This document shows positions 1 through 11,989 of a stretch of DNA of 64,000 nt, piece after piece. Within the stretch, counting starts at the first letter, position 1; each line of letters starts with the position of its first letter. Location of the stretch: positions 62,001 to 126,000 of the forward strand of contig JAHQIW010006994.1 of assembly GCA_019055375.1 (NCBI GenBank). The letters run 5' to 3'. Below the pieces are notes generated by a model, which saw nothing but the letters and a program-made list of their open reading frames with translations, had not been told where the DNA came from and ran no database searches. The translations under genes were made by a program, and so were the position numbers. The DNA is from Parelaphostrongylus tenuis. Taxonomy: Eukaryota; Nematoda; Chromadorea; Rhabditida; Metastrongylidae.

Positions 1-159
1 CAACAATCTAATTTGCGAAGCAAAAGTTTAGCAAGAATTTTTTGTCAAAAAGTATGCCCTTTTCGTCCAAATCGAGCGATTTCATTACAAACTGTAATGC
101 GACAGCGAGTAGCATTGGCGATATAGTGTTGCCTTGTTAAGCCCGTTTGCTATGCACGG

Positions 160-1601
160 CGAGAAGTCGATGGAAAAGCTGAACTTTTATGCTGCAGTTT
201 CAACTGTGACCAGCTGATGTTTGTGCACAGGAAAAACTCGCATATTTGACAGGAGCGCGGCGGAAAGGATTGCATTCGTTTTGACGCTGCTGATACTCTT
301 CCTCACATTAGATAAAGGTAAGGGAAAAGGAGGGTCGTATACCCAACAAACTTCAGTGAGTCGTGACAAGGTTGGATGTAATCCGTAAGGCAGAATCTCT
401 TTCGGAATCTTGTCTGTTTAACTGGCTATGCCTTCTCCACAATTTTCGACATGTGCAAAGGTATAATTTTTCCGAATAGTTTGTAGAATACATTCAACAA
501 GTGTTTGTGGTTGTTATAAAATCTCTTCGCTCACCTCTTTTAGGTAGGCCGACTGTGCGCGATGTCTCCTTGTATTATGGAATTTCTCTCGTCTGAAGCT
601 GTGATGTCATTTTGATGGCGAGAAGTACACGTAGATTTTGGCACCCAGTTCCGTAGAAGAAGACGGTGATATCATTGGGTGCTGGAGATTTGCCTGTCTT
701 CAACTTTCTGTTGCAACTCGATTTTCAAAGGGTAGATCTCCTGTCGGTTCTTTTCCAGCAGAGATTTTGGGGTTCTAGGTGCAAGTTGTGGAGTGGAAAA
801 GATTGACATTAACAATATCAACTCCAAAATAGTACATTTCTTCATACTCAATCGTTTTTGAGCTACCTTCAGTGAATGTTTTTGCCTTTACAGTTGTGAA
901 TTTTCCTGCGAAGATCCCACAGCTGGAATTGATTATCAGCTTAGTTAAATGTGCTGCAGTAGAATCACAGTTCACCTCACTTTTCATCTCGAGTAACTGC
1001 TCTGTGACAATGGAGATGCGATATAAACTTTTTATCTAAGAAGCTAACTCTACTTCAGCATAAGTTTGGGTCCATCCACAAGCAGCTTGTAGTCTTCGAT
1101 CCGGTCTTCTTCTATCTGTTACTCATATGGAGGGGAGGGGGATTTTACTGAAAGCATTCTCGTTATGGACGATTGTTTTCTCTTGTTTTGTTTTTTTTTT
1201 CAGCGACAACAGCTCTTTTTCCAACTCAAGGCTGAATACAATCTTCACGCGTAAAAGACGATGATTACATCTCATACAGAATTCAGTTACTGAAGGGTTA
1301 AAGAGCGACCATTTTCTATCCATAAGTATATGATCGATCTCCGTATGTCGTACAATCGAGTGACTCTTATATCAAATGGAGGTTTGCTTTTTTCTCAAAA
1401 ACAACAGATTTCCTGTAAAAAAAGTGCTGCGGGGAAGGCGTGCAAGTCAAACGCCGCCTTGCTCCGCTCTTCCTTTCTGGATACTCTTATTCTGTATTTA
1501 TTTTGTCGCGGTTGTTCCTCACCTGACATCGCAGTGTCCAACAATAAATTTGTGGAGGAGTTTCCGTTGAGAATGACTTTCTTCAAATTTTTGTGCAACA
1601 C
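160..1601 (-). mobile_element. RTE-type LINE relic (endonuclease end plus RT start)
   Basis: Read on the minus strand this is a decayed non-LTR retrotransposon. The segment 1,123-1,350 contains EIDHIL, then DRKWSLF, then NHRLLRVKI, matching in order the end of the apurinic-type endonuclease of RTE elements (consensus EIDHIL, SDHRLLRAKIRF). About 190-370 carries HPTLSRLTEV and VKTNAILSA, matching the RT stretch around HIQTVSRVIEV and VETNAILSA. The segment 1,395-1,601 has an NGN-containing piece consistent with the endonuclease upstream of EIDHIL. Several frameshifts and stops separate these blocks, so no functional protein is encoded. Family assignment is by remembered RTE motifs; how far it extends upstream (to ~2,300) is uncertain. 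Confidence 0.6.
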
Positions 1602-3454
1602 ACCTCATGCGCTCTCATCAGCTGTACAAGCTGGTGAGTAGCAGTTGATGATAGCAACTTTCTTTGACGCGAAGGTTGGAGACGAAGAATAATCTGGTTA
1701 GATGGTAGGATTTCACGCGTGGTGACTATATGAGAGACATAAGGTTGTGTGACAAGGCTGACGCTTCTGACATTGCGTAACAAAAACTTTCTTCACGAAT
1801 ATCGAGAGCTTGTGAGGGAACTGTTGCAGTGTATAGATGCAGAGCAACAAGCAGTTTCCATGATATGTCGTAGGGGCGTTCATTTGTCCGTTCCAAATGA
1901 TTACCTACTAAAAGCAATATTTTTTGGGTCTCACCGGCTCGACGTCGTAGACAGGGGCACCCTATTGTGCGGTGTACTAAGACAGAGTATTGTTGGAGCA
2001 TCCATTATAGATTGCTTTAAATCCAAGCAGTCTAACCGTGACATTTCTCACATCGTCATTGTATGAGGCCATCTTCGGCCTTTGTGGAGTGGGTCATAGG
2101 GTTACTTGTCACCTTGCGACTGCTTGATGCGAAGACAGTGGTAAATCCTGGCATAATTTACTCTTTGGAAGGAAATGATCTCTGCCTGGGGACCATGCTG
2201 CAGAATATATCCTCACTGTACACCGTAGTCCAACGCCCAGAAACATCTCTATGCCACGATAAGCTTCAAGCCTCCTGGAAAGAATGTAATTATTAGTAAA
2301 ATTCAGTGGAAATTTCACATCTAGCTGTTTAACCTCTTTTTCTAACATAAGTGTTTTATTCAATTTTCGGTATGTGATAGAAGTAAAACATATAGTACTA
2401 CTATGAATGATCTGATAATGACTTTTCGATTATAACTGCAAAGTCCATTTCTAGGCTGGAAAGTCAGATCAAAGAGGCTATATAGTTTTCAAAAATGTAT
2501 GATTAGTATTCGACTCCTATCAAAGCGAATTTGGTGGAAACGGGACTATGCAAAGATTTTTCGGCAGTAGGTCAATAAACCTATGCCTAACTTCAATGTC
2601 ATTATGTAATTCACATGAATAATACCACTCTATATCTTTAAAATAGAGTTGATGGGTTTTCTAATTAAAGGATAGAGAATAAAGTTTTCGGCGTTGATCA
2701 ATGCCCAGTGATGTGCCATGCTTCGTCTTCAACTATCAGTTTCGTTTGAGTGGTTTAAACGGATATCTGGCCTTTACAATGCAAAAATAGACCGAAATCG
2801 GGAAATTATTTGCACAAGTATGACTCGCCTTTTTTTTTGCTTGTAATACTAGTAAAAACAGTTTGAGTTTTGATAGTCTTTCCATAGCTTGGATCTAGAA
2901 ATTTTTGATTCACTTCTCTTTTCTATTGAGCTGTAGCAGCAAAAACAGAACTAATTTTCACACTTCGCTTGTACATTTCGCTGGACACGGCTTTTCCCTC
3001 AGGTTTTCATTATTACTGAAAAGTTCATATTTCAGCGAAGTCAACTGTGTCGGTTTTTAGAACGAACTTCCTATTGCTCTGCAGCTTTGAAGGAAAATAG
3101 ATTTCGTACTCGGCTCGTCTTTCTTGTCTACTAGGTGTGTGAGTGGATTGATGTGTATCGATCGCACGGTTAATGATCGCGCAGAACGATTCAGCTTTAG
3201 ACTGCATATGATTCTGACTTAGACCTCGGCGTATTATTGGGTTTATCCTCTACTAAACGCATTCAATCAACATTAACTCACGCAGTCAAATATTAGGCTA
3301 GGTCCATTTTTTGGGTATTTCAAAAAGTTCATGTGCTTTTTGGAACTCCCATAGTAATCAGAACCTCCACAGCAAAAGCTTTCCTTTGCTGTCGAAATAG
3401 ATGAATTTATATTGGTTTCGCAAAAACGTCCGAATGGCTTTATGATGTCTACCT
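1602..3454. other. no gene recognised
   Basis: Overlapping open frames of 77-105 codons on both strands (1,726-2,363) resemble nothing I recognise and lack splice context; part may be further decayed RTE sequence on the minus strand. 2,341-3,454 is AT-rich. A SINE family B tail lies at about 2,668-2,800, and one ~140-bp repeat module at about 2,870-3,030. Confidence 0.4.
2668..2800 (-). repeat. SINE family B tail fragment
   Basis: Minus-strand match to the 3' part of the SINE described at 14,361-14,665: the CATTGTAAAGGCC block, the segment ending GGCAC, the short gap, then ATTGATCAACGCC and the CTTTAT tail, all with divergence. The tRNA-like head is missing, so this is a 5'-truncated copy, as expected for SINE retroposition. 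Confidence 0.5.
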
Positions 3455-3990
3455 TTTCAACTCAGCGGTTAATCCTGCCCCAACATATGCATTAGAAACC
3501 TAGTCGCTACAGAAGCAGTATGAAAGAATACTTGACATTACTAATGCGCAATCGAGTGGTCGATGTTAAGAGTATCCCAAATATCGAAAATGGAGAAAGG
3601 ATCAAATTCCGACCTGCTCAGTATAATAGAGATGGAGTTTTGTTTACACGCCAGGCTATCTAATATAAGGTGGGCCAGACACGCAATGCTCTCTAACAAC
3701 CGATGGATAAGATCCGTTACCTACTGGATCCCTCGGGATGTCAAGCACTTCACAAGAAATCCACCGACCCGATGGCCCCAATTATTCACGATAAGCCTGA
3801 AGGAATAACAGGGGATATGGAATAGAGGACATGATAGTCAACGAATTTCTAGAGCGAACAAGACCCACTGGACACTCTTGCACGCGATAGAGAAAAATAC
3901 AGGTATTACTGATACCTGCTTGGGTCGCTCGACGGTCAACGGAGCAAGAGGTGTTACAGGTAGTACCTTTTATGTCATCTAAGCTATCGA
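3455..3990 (+). mobile_element. RTE-type LINE 3' end, decayed
   Basis: The C-terminal end of an RTE reverse transcriptase is readable in pieces on the plus strand: PTYALET, then RWARHAMLSNNRW, WIPRDVKHFTRNPPTRW and ANKTHWTLL. These match the conserved tail of RTE proteins (RWAGHVMR..RWTRAVTDWIPRDVKR..GRPPTRW..HWATLARDRDKW). The blocks are in order but shifted in frame and broken by stops. Closely related fragments occur at 30.4, 33.1 and 36.8 kb, so this is one family with several dead copies here. Confidence 0.7.
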
Positions 3991-5751
3991 AGTCTATGAA
4001 CGCTCCATAGACGGATGAATTTTAAATTAGTTGTCAAAGGTTCAAAGTGCCAAAGTCGTATCTAGCTCACATACTTAGATAAAGATGCTCTCAAAATGCT
4101 TGAAGGATGCCTCAATTTTTTTTGTTGTCCTAAGCGGTCAGCTATCGTTTGAAGGGATAGGCCGAGGTTGGGATGCACTTCGACAGCGCGAGAGCACTTT
4201 GGTGAATAACTTGTGCCAAAATCTGAATACGACAGTCTCAGACCTCTTTTCAGTCAGTCTCCATGTACTGATCTTGTAAAGTAAGTATCAGACTATGTAA
4301 ACGACTTTGTAGTTCTCATAACCTAGTGCGAAGGAAAAGAATCTGTTTTTGTATTTTAATCAACATCACTTTATACTCCACTTTGGAGAAAAACTTCAAC
4401 TAATCGATATTAATCGGACTAAATAAACTCAGCTTTCGAAATACGAATATTTTATTTACATTGGATGCGGAGTATCAGTGTATTACTACATTTCATTTCT
4501 TTCGCCACGTCATGTCCATCGGTGTTGAAGAGTAGGTTAGCAAGATGACTCGTTAACCCTCTCAAGCTGGTTGTTCATGAGACGAGCCGATTCACGTGGA
4601 AGCTAAATGAAAGTGGATCGATAATCAAGGCAGAATGATTTTCCTCACATTTTAGCAAGCTTTGTTAGCTTCTCATAGAGAGATTTTGTTATTGATAAAG
4701 CATACCTCATTGATAGTGATGGCCGAAGTGACGTTGTTTTTCCAAAGGCTTGCGCTTCCGTGGCCAACGCTGTCAATGATAGTTTTATAATAACAGTGTA
4801 TACACAAAAACTTTTGTACACAATCTCATTGCAAACAGACCTTACGCTTCTTTTTATTTCCTTTAATCTGTCGTGTTGGTCTCGCCGGCCCTATAAATTG
4901 GTCCAGTGGATTGGAAGGGTTTTTCAGTCCAGAATTGATACTGATGAGCCCTCTCTTACTGCAATCCGAGCCAGGCAGTGGAAATTTTACACATAAATAC
5001 TTTTCAAGCAGAACCTCAAAAAAAGCTTATGAAACGGAGTCTGCATACGCGATTCAAGTTGATTGCTAGAGAAGGAGCACTGGATGTTAGTCAATTATGA
5101 ATCCATATTTAGTTTGCGGTGTATATTTTATTTTCGCTGACGTTCCCATTTGACAAGAACGTGGGAAGTACTTGCTACCTATGTTCTATACGTGATTAAA
5201 TCGCACAAATTTGTTCGTGTTTGTAATCGATTCTCATAAATTGGGCTTTCGAAGGCTCAAAAACTATCCTTACGTACTACTTACAACATCGTTCCTTAGG
5301 ATATACATTTTGCTGGCAGTGACGTACCCAACAGGCACGCTTTTCAGGCTCAGAAAATACTTTTTTGAGGATTCTCGATGTTAACTATCCTGGAAAGAGT
5401 GAGACTAAGAACGCTCATGTATGACAGCGACATCTTTCCACTGTGATAAGTTTTTTTTCGTGACTTTGTACACATCACAGAATTCAATAAGACTAATTCA
5501 GAAAGCGTTCGATAGTTCTGTGCTAGTAATGCTGATCATGTCGAACGGTAGTTACGAAGAGCGCTCAAGTGAGTTTTCTTTTCTTAAGTGGATTGTTTAT
5601 ACGTTACCTCCCTTAAATTGTCCTTTTCCTCTTCCAGAAAATATGATCACTCACATGCTTATATTTGACCGTATTTAAACCCCGCCTAAAATTTGATTCA
5701 ACCTCACAGCATATACTGAGTCTTTCATGAGATCTGCTATGGCACTTATCA
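3991..5751. other. no gene recognised
   Basis: AT-rich sequence with only short open frames. Nothing with both coding character and splice sites was seen on either strand. Confidence 0.4.
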
Positions 5752-5800
5752 GTGTGAGACGTATGTGTTGGCCTTTTGGCCTCATCAGTAGCACGATGTC
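5752..5800 (-). ncRNA. decayed hammerhead ribozyme motif (family 1)
   Basis: On the minus strand CTGATGAG (5,788 down to 5,781) is followed by a perfect short stem II, GCC-AAAA-GGC, then CAACAC where an active hammerhead needs CGAAAC. The upstream text (GGGATTGGCTGA ... GTGCTA) closely matches the copies at 57,570 and 22,624, so this is a family member. Loss of the G12-A13-A14 triad predicts no cleavage. Confidence 0.55.
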
Positions 5801-8473
5801 TTTCGGTTCAGCCAATCCCTTGCAGGAGAGTATGTTCTCCACTTATAAAGCATTCGACGCCGCATCAGTTAGAAAGCTTATAGTGAAAAGACCACCATAC
5901 ACTGCAGAGATAACAAATCACTGCATGCCAAATAATAAGATCACCTGACAGTATGAGATCAGCACTCGATTGCTCATGGCTGGTAAGTTTAATCATAGGT
6001 TTATGATATATTGCCACACGCATTCCAAAAATTAGATGTATATCGTGATCTTTTGCTCTAAGGATCCTGATGACGATATTGTTGAATACTGATGTTGCGC
6101 CTCCCGCTAGATTTCCGTTATAGAGGCTCATTTTCAACTCATTAGAGGCAAATCCTTTTTTGAATTTTTTTTCTCTCAAAGTTCTAATACTTATTAGACA
6201 CTTTGAAAAATGATAAATCCTGAAATGTAAATTATTTTCTTGAAAGCTTTCTAAAATTTTAACTCAGTGAAAGAAAATCACGATTCACATTCGGCGTGCA
6301 GTTCTCGTTCAGCTGAGATGTGTGAATGGTTGTAAGGACGAGATTTTGTAACATTCGCACCATAGTGCGCCAATTTTAAGTAGTTATTTGATTACATACG
6401 TTATGGTGATTCTTAAGCTAAGTTTGGCTTTTAAAAATATCATCATGGAGTGCTGAAAAGAGCGATAAGAAGGCTACTTTTTGCATTTCTAGGCTGTGTC
6501 TATTAACACGGAGTCACAATCTAAAATTGGGTTTCATATTTGTGTATAAATATCTGGGCGTTTACGAACAAAACAGCCCATCTTCTCAAATTTCTTTTAC
6601 GAAGTAATCTTACTCTCGCGACCTGTTAATTTCATTGAGTACTTTTCTTAAGACAGCATGTCATAAATACACGATCCCTTTCTCTTCACAAAAACTTTTC
6701 TTGAAAGTGTTAGCAATTATTCGAGAACTGAATCTCTGGTTGCTTCGTTATTTGGCCGTTTTTCGAAAAGCTTTTCTATAACGCTTCAGCGAAAGATAAG
6801 CATTTGTACTTCATGCCCGCATATTTTCGAAGTACGGAGCTTTTCTTCTAAACTGTTAGTAACCATTCGATAGCGTAAAATTGAACGATTCCAATGTTGC
6901 GCTCATTTTCTGAAAGACCGCTCCTCTGCAGTATAGAAGGGATAATAAGATTAATTCACATATTCGGGCATTTGTTTTTCAGCCGATCCACGGGCTGGAG
7001 GAGAGGTACGGAGAAAAGGCGCGACATTTCAGCACGCAATCGATCGATGGCGCTTAACGGCTCCATATGTGAAGTGTGATTTTTGATTGAAAAACGTTTC
7101 TTCGCATTGAAAGAAGCTTCAAATAAAACGTAAGACTCTGATGCTGAACGGCTTCCTCTACATGCTCATGCGCTCTTCGTGTTTCAGGCGAAGTAGACAG
7201 CAAAATTGCGCTGCCGACATAAGATTAAATATTATTTTGTATTTTACAGTGTCACAAAGGGGTGTTTCCAAAAGCGGTTGGGTAGCACAGTAGCAAGAGA
7301 TTTTAGTTTCCGACTGATTACTAACACTCTTATGAAAACTTCTTGTCTACCGAAAGGCGTTTTTTCTTCGTCCCGTGTTGTGTAACGGAAAAGAGCAGTT
7401 TTTTGCGTCGATCTTCGTCCCTATGCATTTATGATGCAGACCGTCATCAATTTTTTCAAAATTGAGACATTCTGCTCTCTCAACTAAAGAATATTATTAC
7501 AAATCTGAAGTAAGAAAATTGATTTACTGTTGTGTCGCCTAATTTTCAAAAGACTTGCTCGGATATTCTATTTCTTATGCATCACTTGTTCAATACAGTT
7601 AAATCATAGATTTAAGTATTGTTTCATAGCTGAAAGCTGGAAGAACAATCAAGTAAATGCTGTGTGATTCAAGCGCACAACCCGATACTTGTTTCATCAC
7701 AGAAAAATCTTCGTATACAATTAAATTCACCACAAAATTAATTTTCAAAATCTGCCGGTTGAATTGTGTGTTAACATGCTTCACGGTGCTCCGAGAAGAT
7801 AATGGAAAAGCAAGTTTGTGTTGTGAATAACAAATGATCGAGTCTGTTGGAAAAAATGAAGAATTTGCATTGATCAATGAATTAATCACTCACTCTATAT
7901 AAACACTTCTCATACACAGTCTGACTTTACAAATCACTAGAATCGATATGGCATTAAGTGCATTCAACTAATAAGTAGCAACCTTCTAGTTTTCGATGAA
8001 TGCTAAGCTTCAAATCACGGATCTCTGATCGGTTAATTTCGAGGACACGTGGTGCCTCCCAAGATGGTGGATAGAGGAATTAAACGCGAAGCCAAGATTA
8101 TTGTGGGCTTTTCATGGACGCATGTGGAATGAGGAGACGGATTCCCTGCTTCTGCAACCCCGATTTGTCATGAGTTCAATTGTTGGAGTCAAACTGGACA
8201 AAAGCCTACAGCAAAGCAGCTGAGAAGTACTTGGGAGGCGGTGAGGAAACGCCTCCAAGAAATAGCACCTCCTGTCACTTCAGAAGAGACTGGCGAGCTA
8301 CCCACGTTCAGAGCTCAGCTGGGTGTAGAATGATAAAAGTAGTAATAAAAACCGGTTTCATTTCCATGACAATGAGATAGCCTACAATTGAGGCAGCGTC
8401 GGATAGAATGAGCGCAGAGAGTTGCTAAAATCTCGGAGCGAAACAAGGCTATCAAAATCGAAAAGGACTAGAG
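5801..8473. other. no gene; dispersed repeat and AT-rich sequence
   Basis: No coding exon recognised. 6,560-6,900 contains the ~140-bp module family (ATTCGATAGC, CTTTTC blocks). 8,030-8,473 lies just upstream of an RTE endonuclease start and may be its 5' untranslated region, which I cannot confirm. Confidence 0.4.
6560..6900 (+). repeat. ~140-bp dispersed module (family M)
   Basis: Two or so degenerate units. Shared blocks with 16.3, 20.2-21.5, 46.6 and 62.2 kb are a CTTTTC-rich block, CATTCGATAGC, and a TTCTATAACGCTTCAGC block. No terminal repeats or protein are seen. Confidence 0.45.
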
Positions 8474-8720
8474 TGACGATCTATGCCTATAGTGAGACTT
8501 ACAGCTACATGCAAATTCTTTATAGATTTGTTAATGAGAGCAAGATGGATAAGGTATGAGGTGATTGGCTTGGTTGAGACGAGAGGACGCAACCAACTTT
8601 TTGCTGTCTATGACAACGGGGAAGAAATTTTTCTTGGAACATGCAAACGCAGAGGTATCGGTGACGTTGGCGTTCTCATCAAAGCGAGTTTGACCATGAG
8701 CATCGATTCCTCAGACCTCT
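8474..8720 (+). mobile_element. RTE-type LINE, start of the endonuclease
   Basis: The start of an RTE ORF: VTIYAYSETYSYMQIL in one frame, then after one frameshift IRYEVIGLVETRGR and GEEIFLGTCKRRGIGDVG followed by VLIKASLTMSIDS. This is the N-terminal end of the endonuclease-exonuclease-phosphatase domain (family pattern MTICTYNARTL, IRYDVIGLTETRR, GEELFLGTCDSRGVGGVGVLV). The match breaks off after ~80 residues into unrelated sequence, so the copy is truncated as well as frameshifted. Confidence 0.75.
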
Positions 8721-9067
8721 GGTTATGGATTATTATAGCTTTCTAACATAAAACCAGCAAGCCCTGGTGGTAGACTTATCATAACACTCGCGTTAGTTGT
8801 ATTTTAATGTATCAATCTCACATATACTTTTATCATAGAAATCAGTCTCACTAAAACATCTATGAGTCCACGCTGTTTTCATCGTTCCTATAAGTTGTTT
8901 GATCTCAACGTTCTAGGAACTCTCTTAACTTTTTCATAACTGATTTTCACATGCCTCACAATCACCCATTTAACCAGTAGAGAAGAAAAATTTAGCTTTC
9001 CATAACGGGAATCATATCAGAGTATTTGCGTATGCTTTGGTTTTTTCGATTGATGATGTAGAAAAAG

Positions 9068-9073
9068 TTTATT
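9068..9073 (-). promoter_or_regulatory. poly(A) signal AATAAA of the KH gene
   Basis: AATAAA on the minus strand overlaps the TAA stop of the KH-domain gene (stop at 9,071-9,069), implying a very short 3'UTR. Confidence 0.5.
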
Positions 9074-9887
9074 TCCTTTTTTGACTTTCATCAAGCAAGA
9101 TGTCGGAAATTTGTCGTGTTTTTTGACAAAGTGAAGCTGCTATCATTTCGGGTCTATAAGAATGAGGAACATTCCTGCGCGTGTAGGTTCCATTAAGGAC
9201 AGCAACCTGAATGAGCTGCTCGCGTTTCAGTTCATCGTATTTGGTTGTAAACATTCCAGAGATTCGATTCACCGCCTGTTCGATCAGCGAGAGACAGCTA
9301 AATCAGACTATTTGAATATTTCTATAATTATATAGGGATTAGCAGCGCTCACTCAGTGTGTGTAGGTGACTCTGCTTCAATGAGCACATGGGTGTCCTCC
9401 TTGTGGTAATCAAGTTCTGGTCCGCAGCTGGTTTCGCTGAGAGGCTTGCGGTGCTGAATTTGTATTCCACTTATTTGTATCTCTCTTATTCAGCAAAACA
9501 TTTTTCTATGACCTGTGATACTAATTGACTACTTTGCAGTTCGAGGAAGAGGATTTCAAGTGCATTAACACACTAATGATGACTAATTACATTTACCACT
9601 ACGAAGATGGCGGTTACTTCACGTGGAACATTTACCTTGTCTTTTTCCGTGCCGCGGATGTAGATTCTGCACTTTGTCTCGAGTTCAAGCCTCCTAATTG
9701 TCATTCCCATCGGCCCGATGATACGTCCGATATAACTGCACTTCACTTCACTAAACAGATGGCGTCATCAAAGTGCACTACATAGACAAGAATGTCAAAA
9801 ACTTAAAGAAAATGTGAAGATTTACGGTGGAGGTGCAGGAATGTAGACTTTCACGGACATAGCCACACCGGTGTCAGTCTTATTTTC
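9069..9887 (-). CDS. KH/QUA2 RNA-binding protein, SF1/BBP-STAR type (3' four exons)
   Basis: Four splice-compatible exons on the minus strand: 9,887-9,826, 9,750-9,636, 9,453-9,353 and 9,297-9,069 (stop TAA). All phases join, giving 168 residues. Residues ~13-30 (VKVYIPAPPP..) lead into SYIGRIIGPMGMTIRRLE, the KH helix-loop-helix with GxxG loop GPMG, then TKCRIYIRG. DTHVLIEAE matches the later KH strand (DLHVLITVE in STAR proteins). QLIQVAVLNGT matches the QUA2 segment of splicing factor 1 (QLRELARLNGT). The family binds single-stranded RNA such as branch-point or 3'UTR motifs. The usual GKGS insert after RG is replaced by TEKDKHRK, so it is divergent. The 5' exon(s) are unresolved; the first exon seen starts at phase 0 after TTTTTAG, although a Met lies inside it at codon 10. 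The C-terminus is short, without zinc knuckle or proline-rich tail. Introns are 55, 182 and 75 nt. Confidence 0.8.
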
Positions 9888-11215
9888 CTAAAAACCGAAA
9901 AAGCTGATGCTGGTAGCGAGAGCAAATTCATTCGACTTAACAAAACTCGCAAATTTCTACCTTTGCTTTGCTTATAAATTGAGTTTTATACTGCGAGACC
10001 GCTCTTATGTTAGGCCTTAAGCTCGTCCATATGTGAAAAAAGGCGTAAACAGACGAAAAGTCGTCGAAGGAGAGGTAGCATAGCGGTTGCAATCGATCAA
10101 AGACCCTTTATGAATGAACAGTGTAAAATGGCTACCAATTGCCAATGTCAAGAACTTTTACAAGAATGAGACTGAGGACGATCTGCTGTCATTGACGATG
10201 ATCATTTAATAGTTCAAGAAAATCCACCTCTATCTGCGTAAAAGCTTGAGTCAGAATGTGGTAATAGTAATGCACTAGCTTCGTAGTACGTATAGACGTA
10301 GAGCGAACTCATCAGAAGCTGCACTATGGAGTAGATGACAGTCAAATGGAACAAGAAGCCCATCTCATGTTGTGTATTGCTAAGGTTTTATGATTATAAA
10401 ACATTTAGTGGCGGTTCAATATGTCGACTCTTAGTTGCCGCAGTTAGTCTTTCCATTGATGAACACTGTATTTTGTTTTCATTGACTCTTTTCAATAATA
10501 TTGGTCATCCTGCACGAGCAGTATAGAGTGATGTCGCAATAAAAAAAGAGACAGTTCAAAAAAGTGGATTCAACGAATCATAGTTGTGGACTGATGTTAT
10601 GAGCATTCGAGAGTATGTCTGGTATGCAAAACAGTTATCACACGACGGTTGAACGCACGCATCTTAACCATATATACTGGGGACACATTGGCTACCACTG
10701 CACCACCAATGCCACCATTCTCTTATCACCCTTTCTTCAGTATATCCTATTGTAATTGTCAACGCTGCCAGTTTGCATGAAACGCGGACTCTGCCCTACC
10801 TAATCGCGAATGTTTTGCATAATATTTGTTTCAAGGGTGTTAGCGATACAAAATCTGGATGAGCTAATTGATCCAGCTCCCTCGAGTATCCACAAATACG
10901 ATAAGCATCAGATTTTTCGTATAAAAGCTATTGTTTATACGGCTTTTACAGAGCATATCCACAAGCGACACGCCGTACTCTGGTTGCATACTCGCAAGGG
11001 TTTATCAATCTTTCCTGGATTGGACATTAATCTTGTTAGTTGCATGGCACATCGGATCTATGGTTTATGTAAATCTCAGCTATCTAATCTATCGATATGG
11101 AAAATACTAAACTTGCGCAAAACTACAGAAGCGTTTCATATATTATTTCTTTCGTCTCCATCGAGTAAATATCGTTCTTGTAATTTATACACAATACTCA
11201 CGGTTATTTCGGATG
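9888..11215. other. intergenic or 5' part of the KH gene; no exon resolved
   Basis: Probably holds the 5' exon(s) of the downstream minus-strand KH gene, but none could be fixed. One in-phase candidate on the minus strand ends at about 9,961 before GTAGAAAT and has no domain match. A plus-strand open frame of 156 codons (10,810-11,280) has no recognisable similarity and overlaps the last exon of the next gene, so I treat it as chance. A SINE family A piece is visible near 10,680-10,740. Confidence 0.35.
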
Positions 11216-11986
11216 TCAGAGGTACTGCAAATCTTGTGGATCGATGGGTGTGGTGTCAGCATCGGAAGGTCCTTCGATAATTTCATTCTCTTCCAGAGTT
11301 AGATCTTTTAGATTCTGTTCGATTGACATAGTTTGTATTAAGATTATACCATATGTAAACTGCTTGTTACTTACACAATTTTCGCCGAGTCCCGCAATTT
11401 TTGGTTTCACCTCTTGCTGGAGCACGTTGTGAGCGGATTCTGCTCGCATTGATTGGCGCTGCTTCATTTGCGCACAGACGATTTCAGATGGAATAATACG
11501 ACTTTCTAAAACTTCGTTGACTAAATGAAGGATGCGATCTTCCTCATCTTCTTCCGCAGGAATGGTGAATTCATAGAAGTCTTCGTGCTGATTAATCGTA
11601 TTGCGCTGCATGGTGGCACCAAGTCGTTCGGCTACAACGCACTGAAATGTCTATGTTTAAAACTGAACACACATTCCAAAAAGTGCACTTAACCTTCGTG
11701 AGCTGCTCAAAGATGGGATTGTCGTCAAACGTTTTTCTAATAAACTCAGTCCAAGCTCTAAAATAAGCATTAGCTCAGGATCGACGACACCTCAACAATC
11801 ACTGTGGAGAACGTACCCGTCACTAGTCGTTTTGGCTAATTTTGCCGCAGGTGACTCAGTAAGCTCTAGCATCACGAATTCTTGTAAGAGCCTATCTGCA
11901 TGTCCAGCGCTGTTATCACTTGTTGTGATATGCTGGAGCACTTCAGTGTGTTCGGTCTGATCACCGTCTGCGAAACGTGGCATCAT
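11216..11986 (-). CDS. conserved-looking protein of unknown function, 199 aa
   Basis: Four exons on the minus strand with consistent phases: 11,986-11,817, 11,757-11,694, 11,641-11,375 and 11,314-11,216 (TGA). The start is the first ATG of an ATG ATG pair; an in-frame TAA lies just upstream, so no N-terminal extension is possible without another exon. Introns are 59, 52 and 60 nt with donors GTACGT, GTTAAG and GTAAGT. The predicted protein starts MMPRFADGDQTEHTEV, contains AWTEFIRKTFDDNPIFEQL, an acidic run AEEDEEDRILHLVNEV and ends DTTPIDPQDLQYL. It is charged and helix-rich, with no signal peptide or membrane segment. I do not recognise the family. It lies upstream of and co-oriented with the KH gene (1.3 kb apart), so an operon is possible but unsupported. 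Confidence 0.75.
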
Positions 11987-11989
11987 CAC

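Noticed and set aside
1726..2363. Overlapping open frames on both strands
   Set aside because: No motif, no splice context; possibly decayed LINE sequence, so not called as genes.
4940..4985. CTGATGAGCC near a run of Cs
   Set aside because: No CGAAAC within reach and no stem II.
10810..11280. Longest plus-strand open frame in its region (156 codons)
   Set aside because: No recognisable similarity; it overlaps the last exon of a well-supported minus-strand gene, and AT-rich composition with chance spacing of stops is enough.
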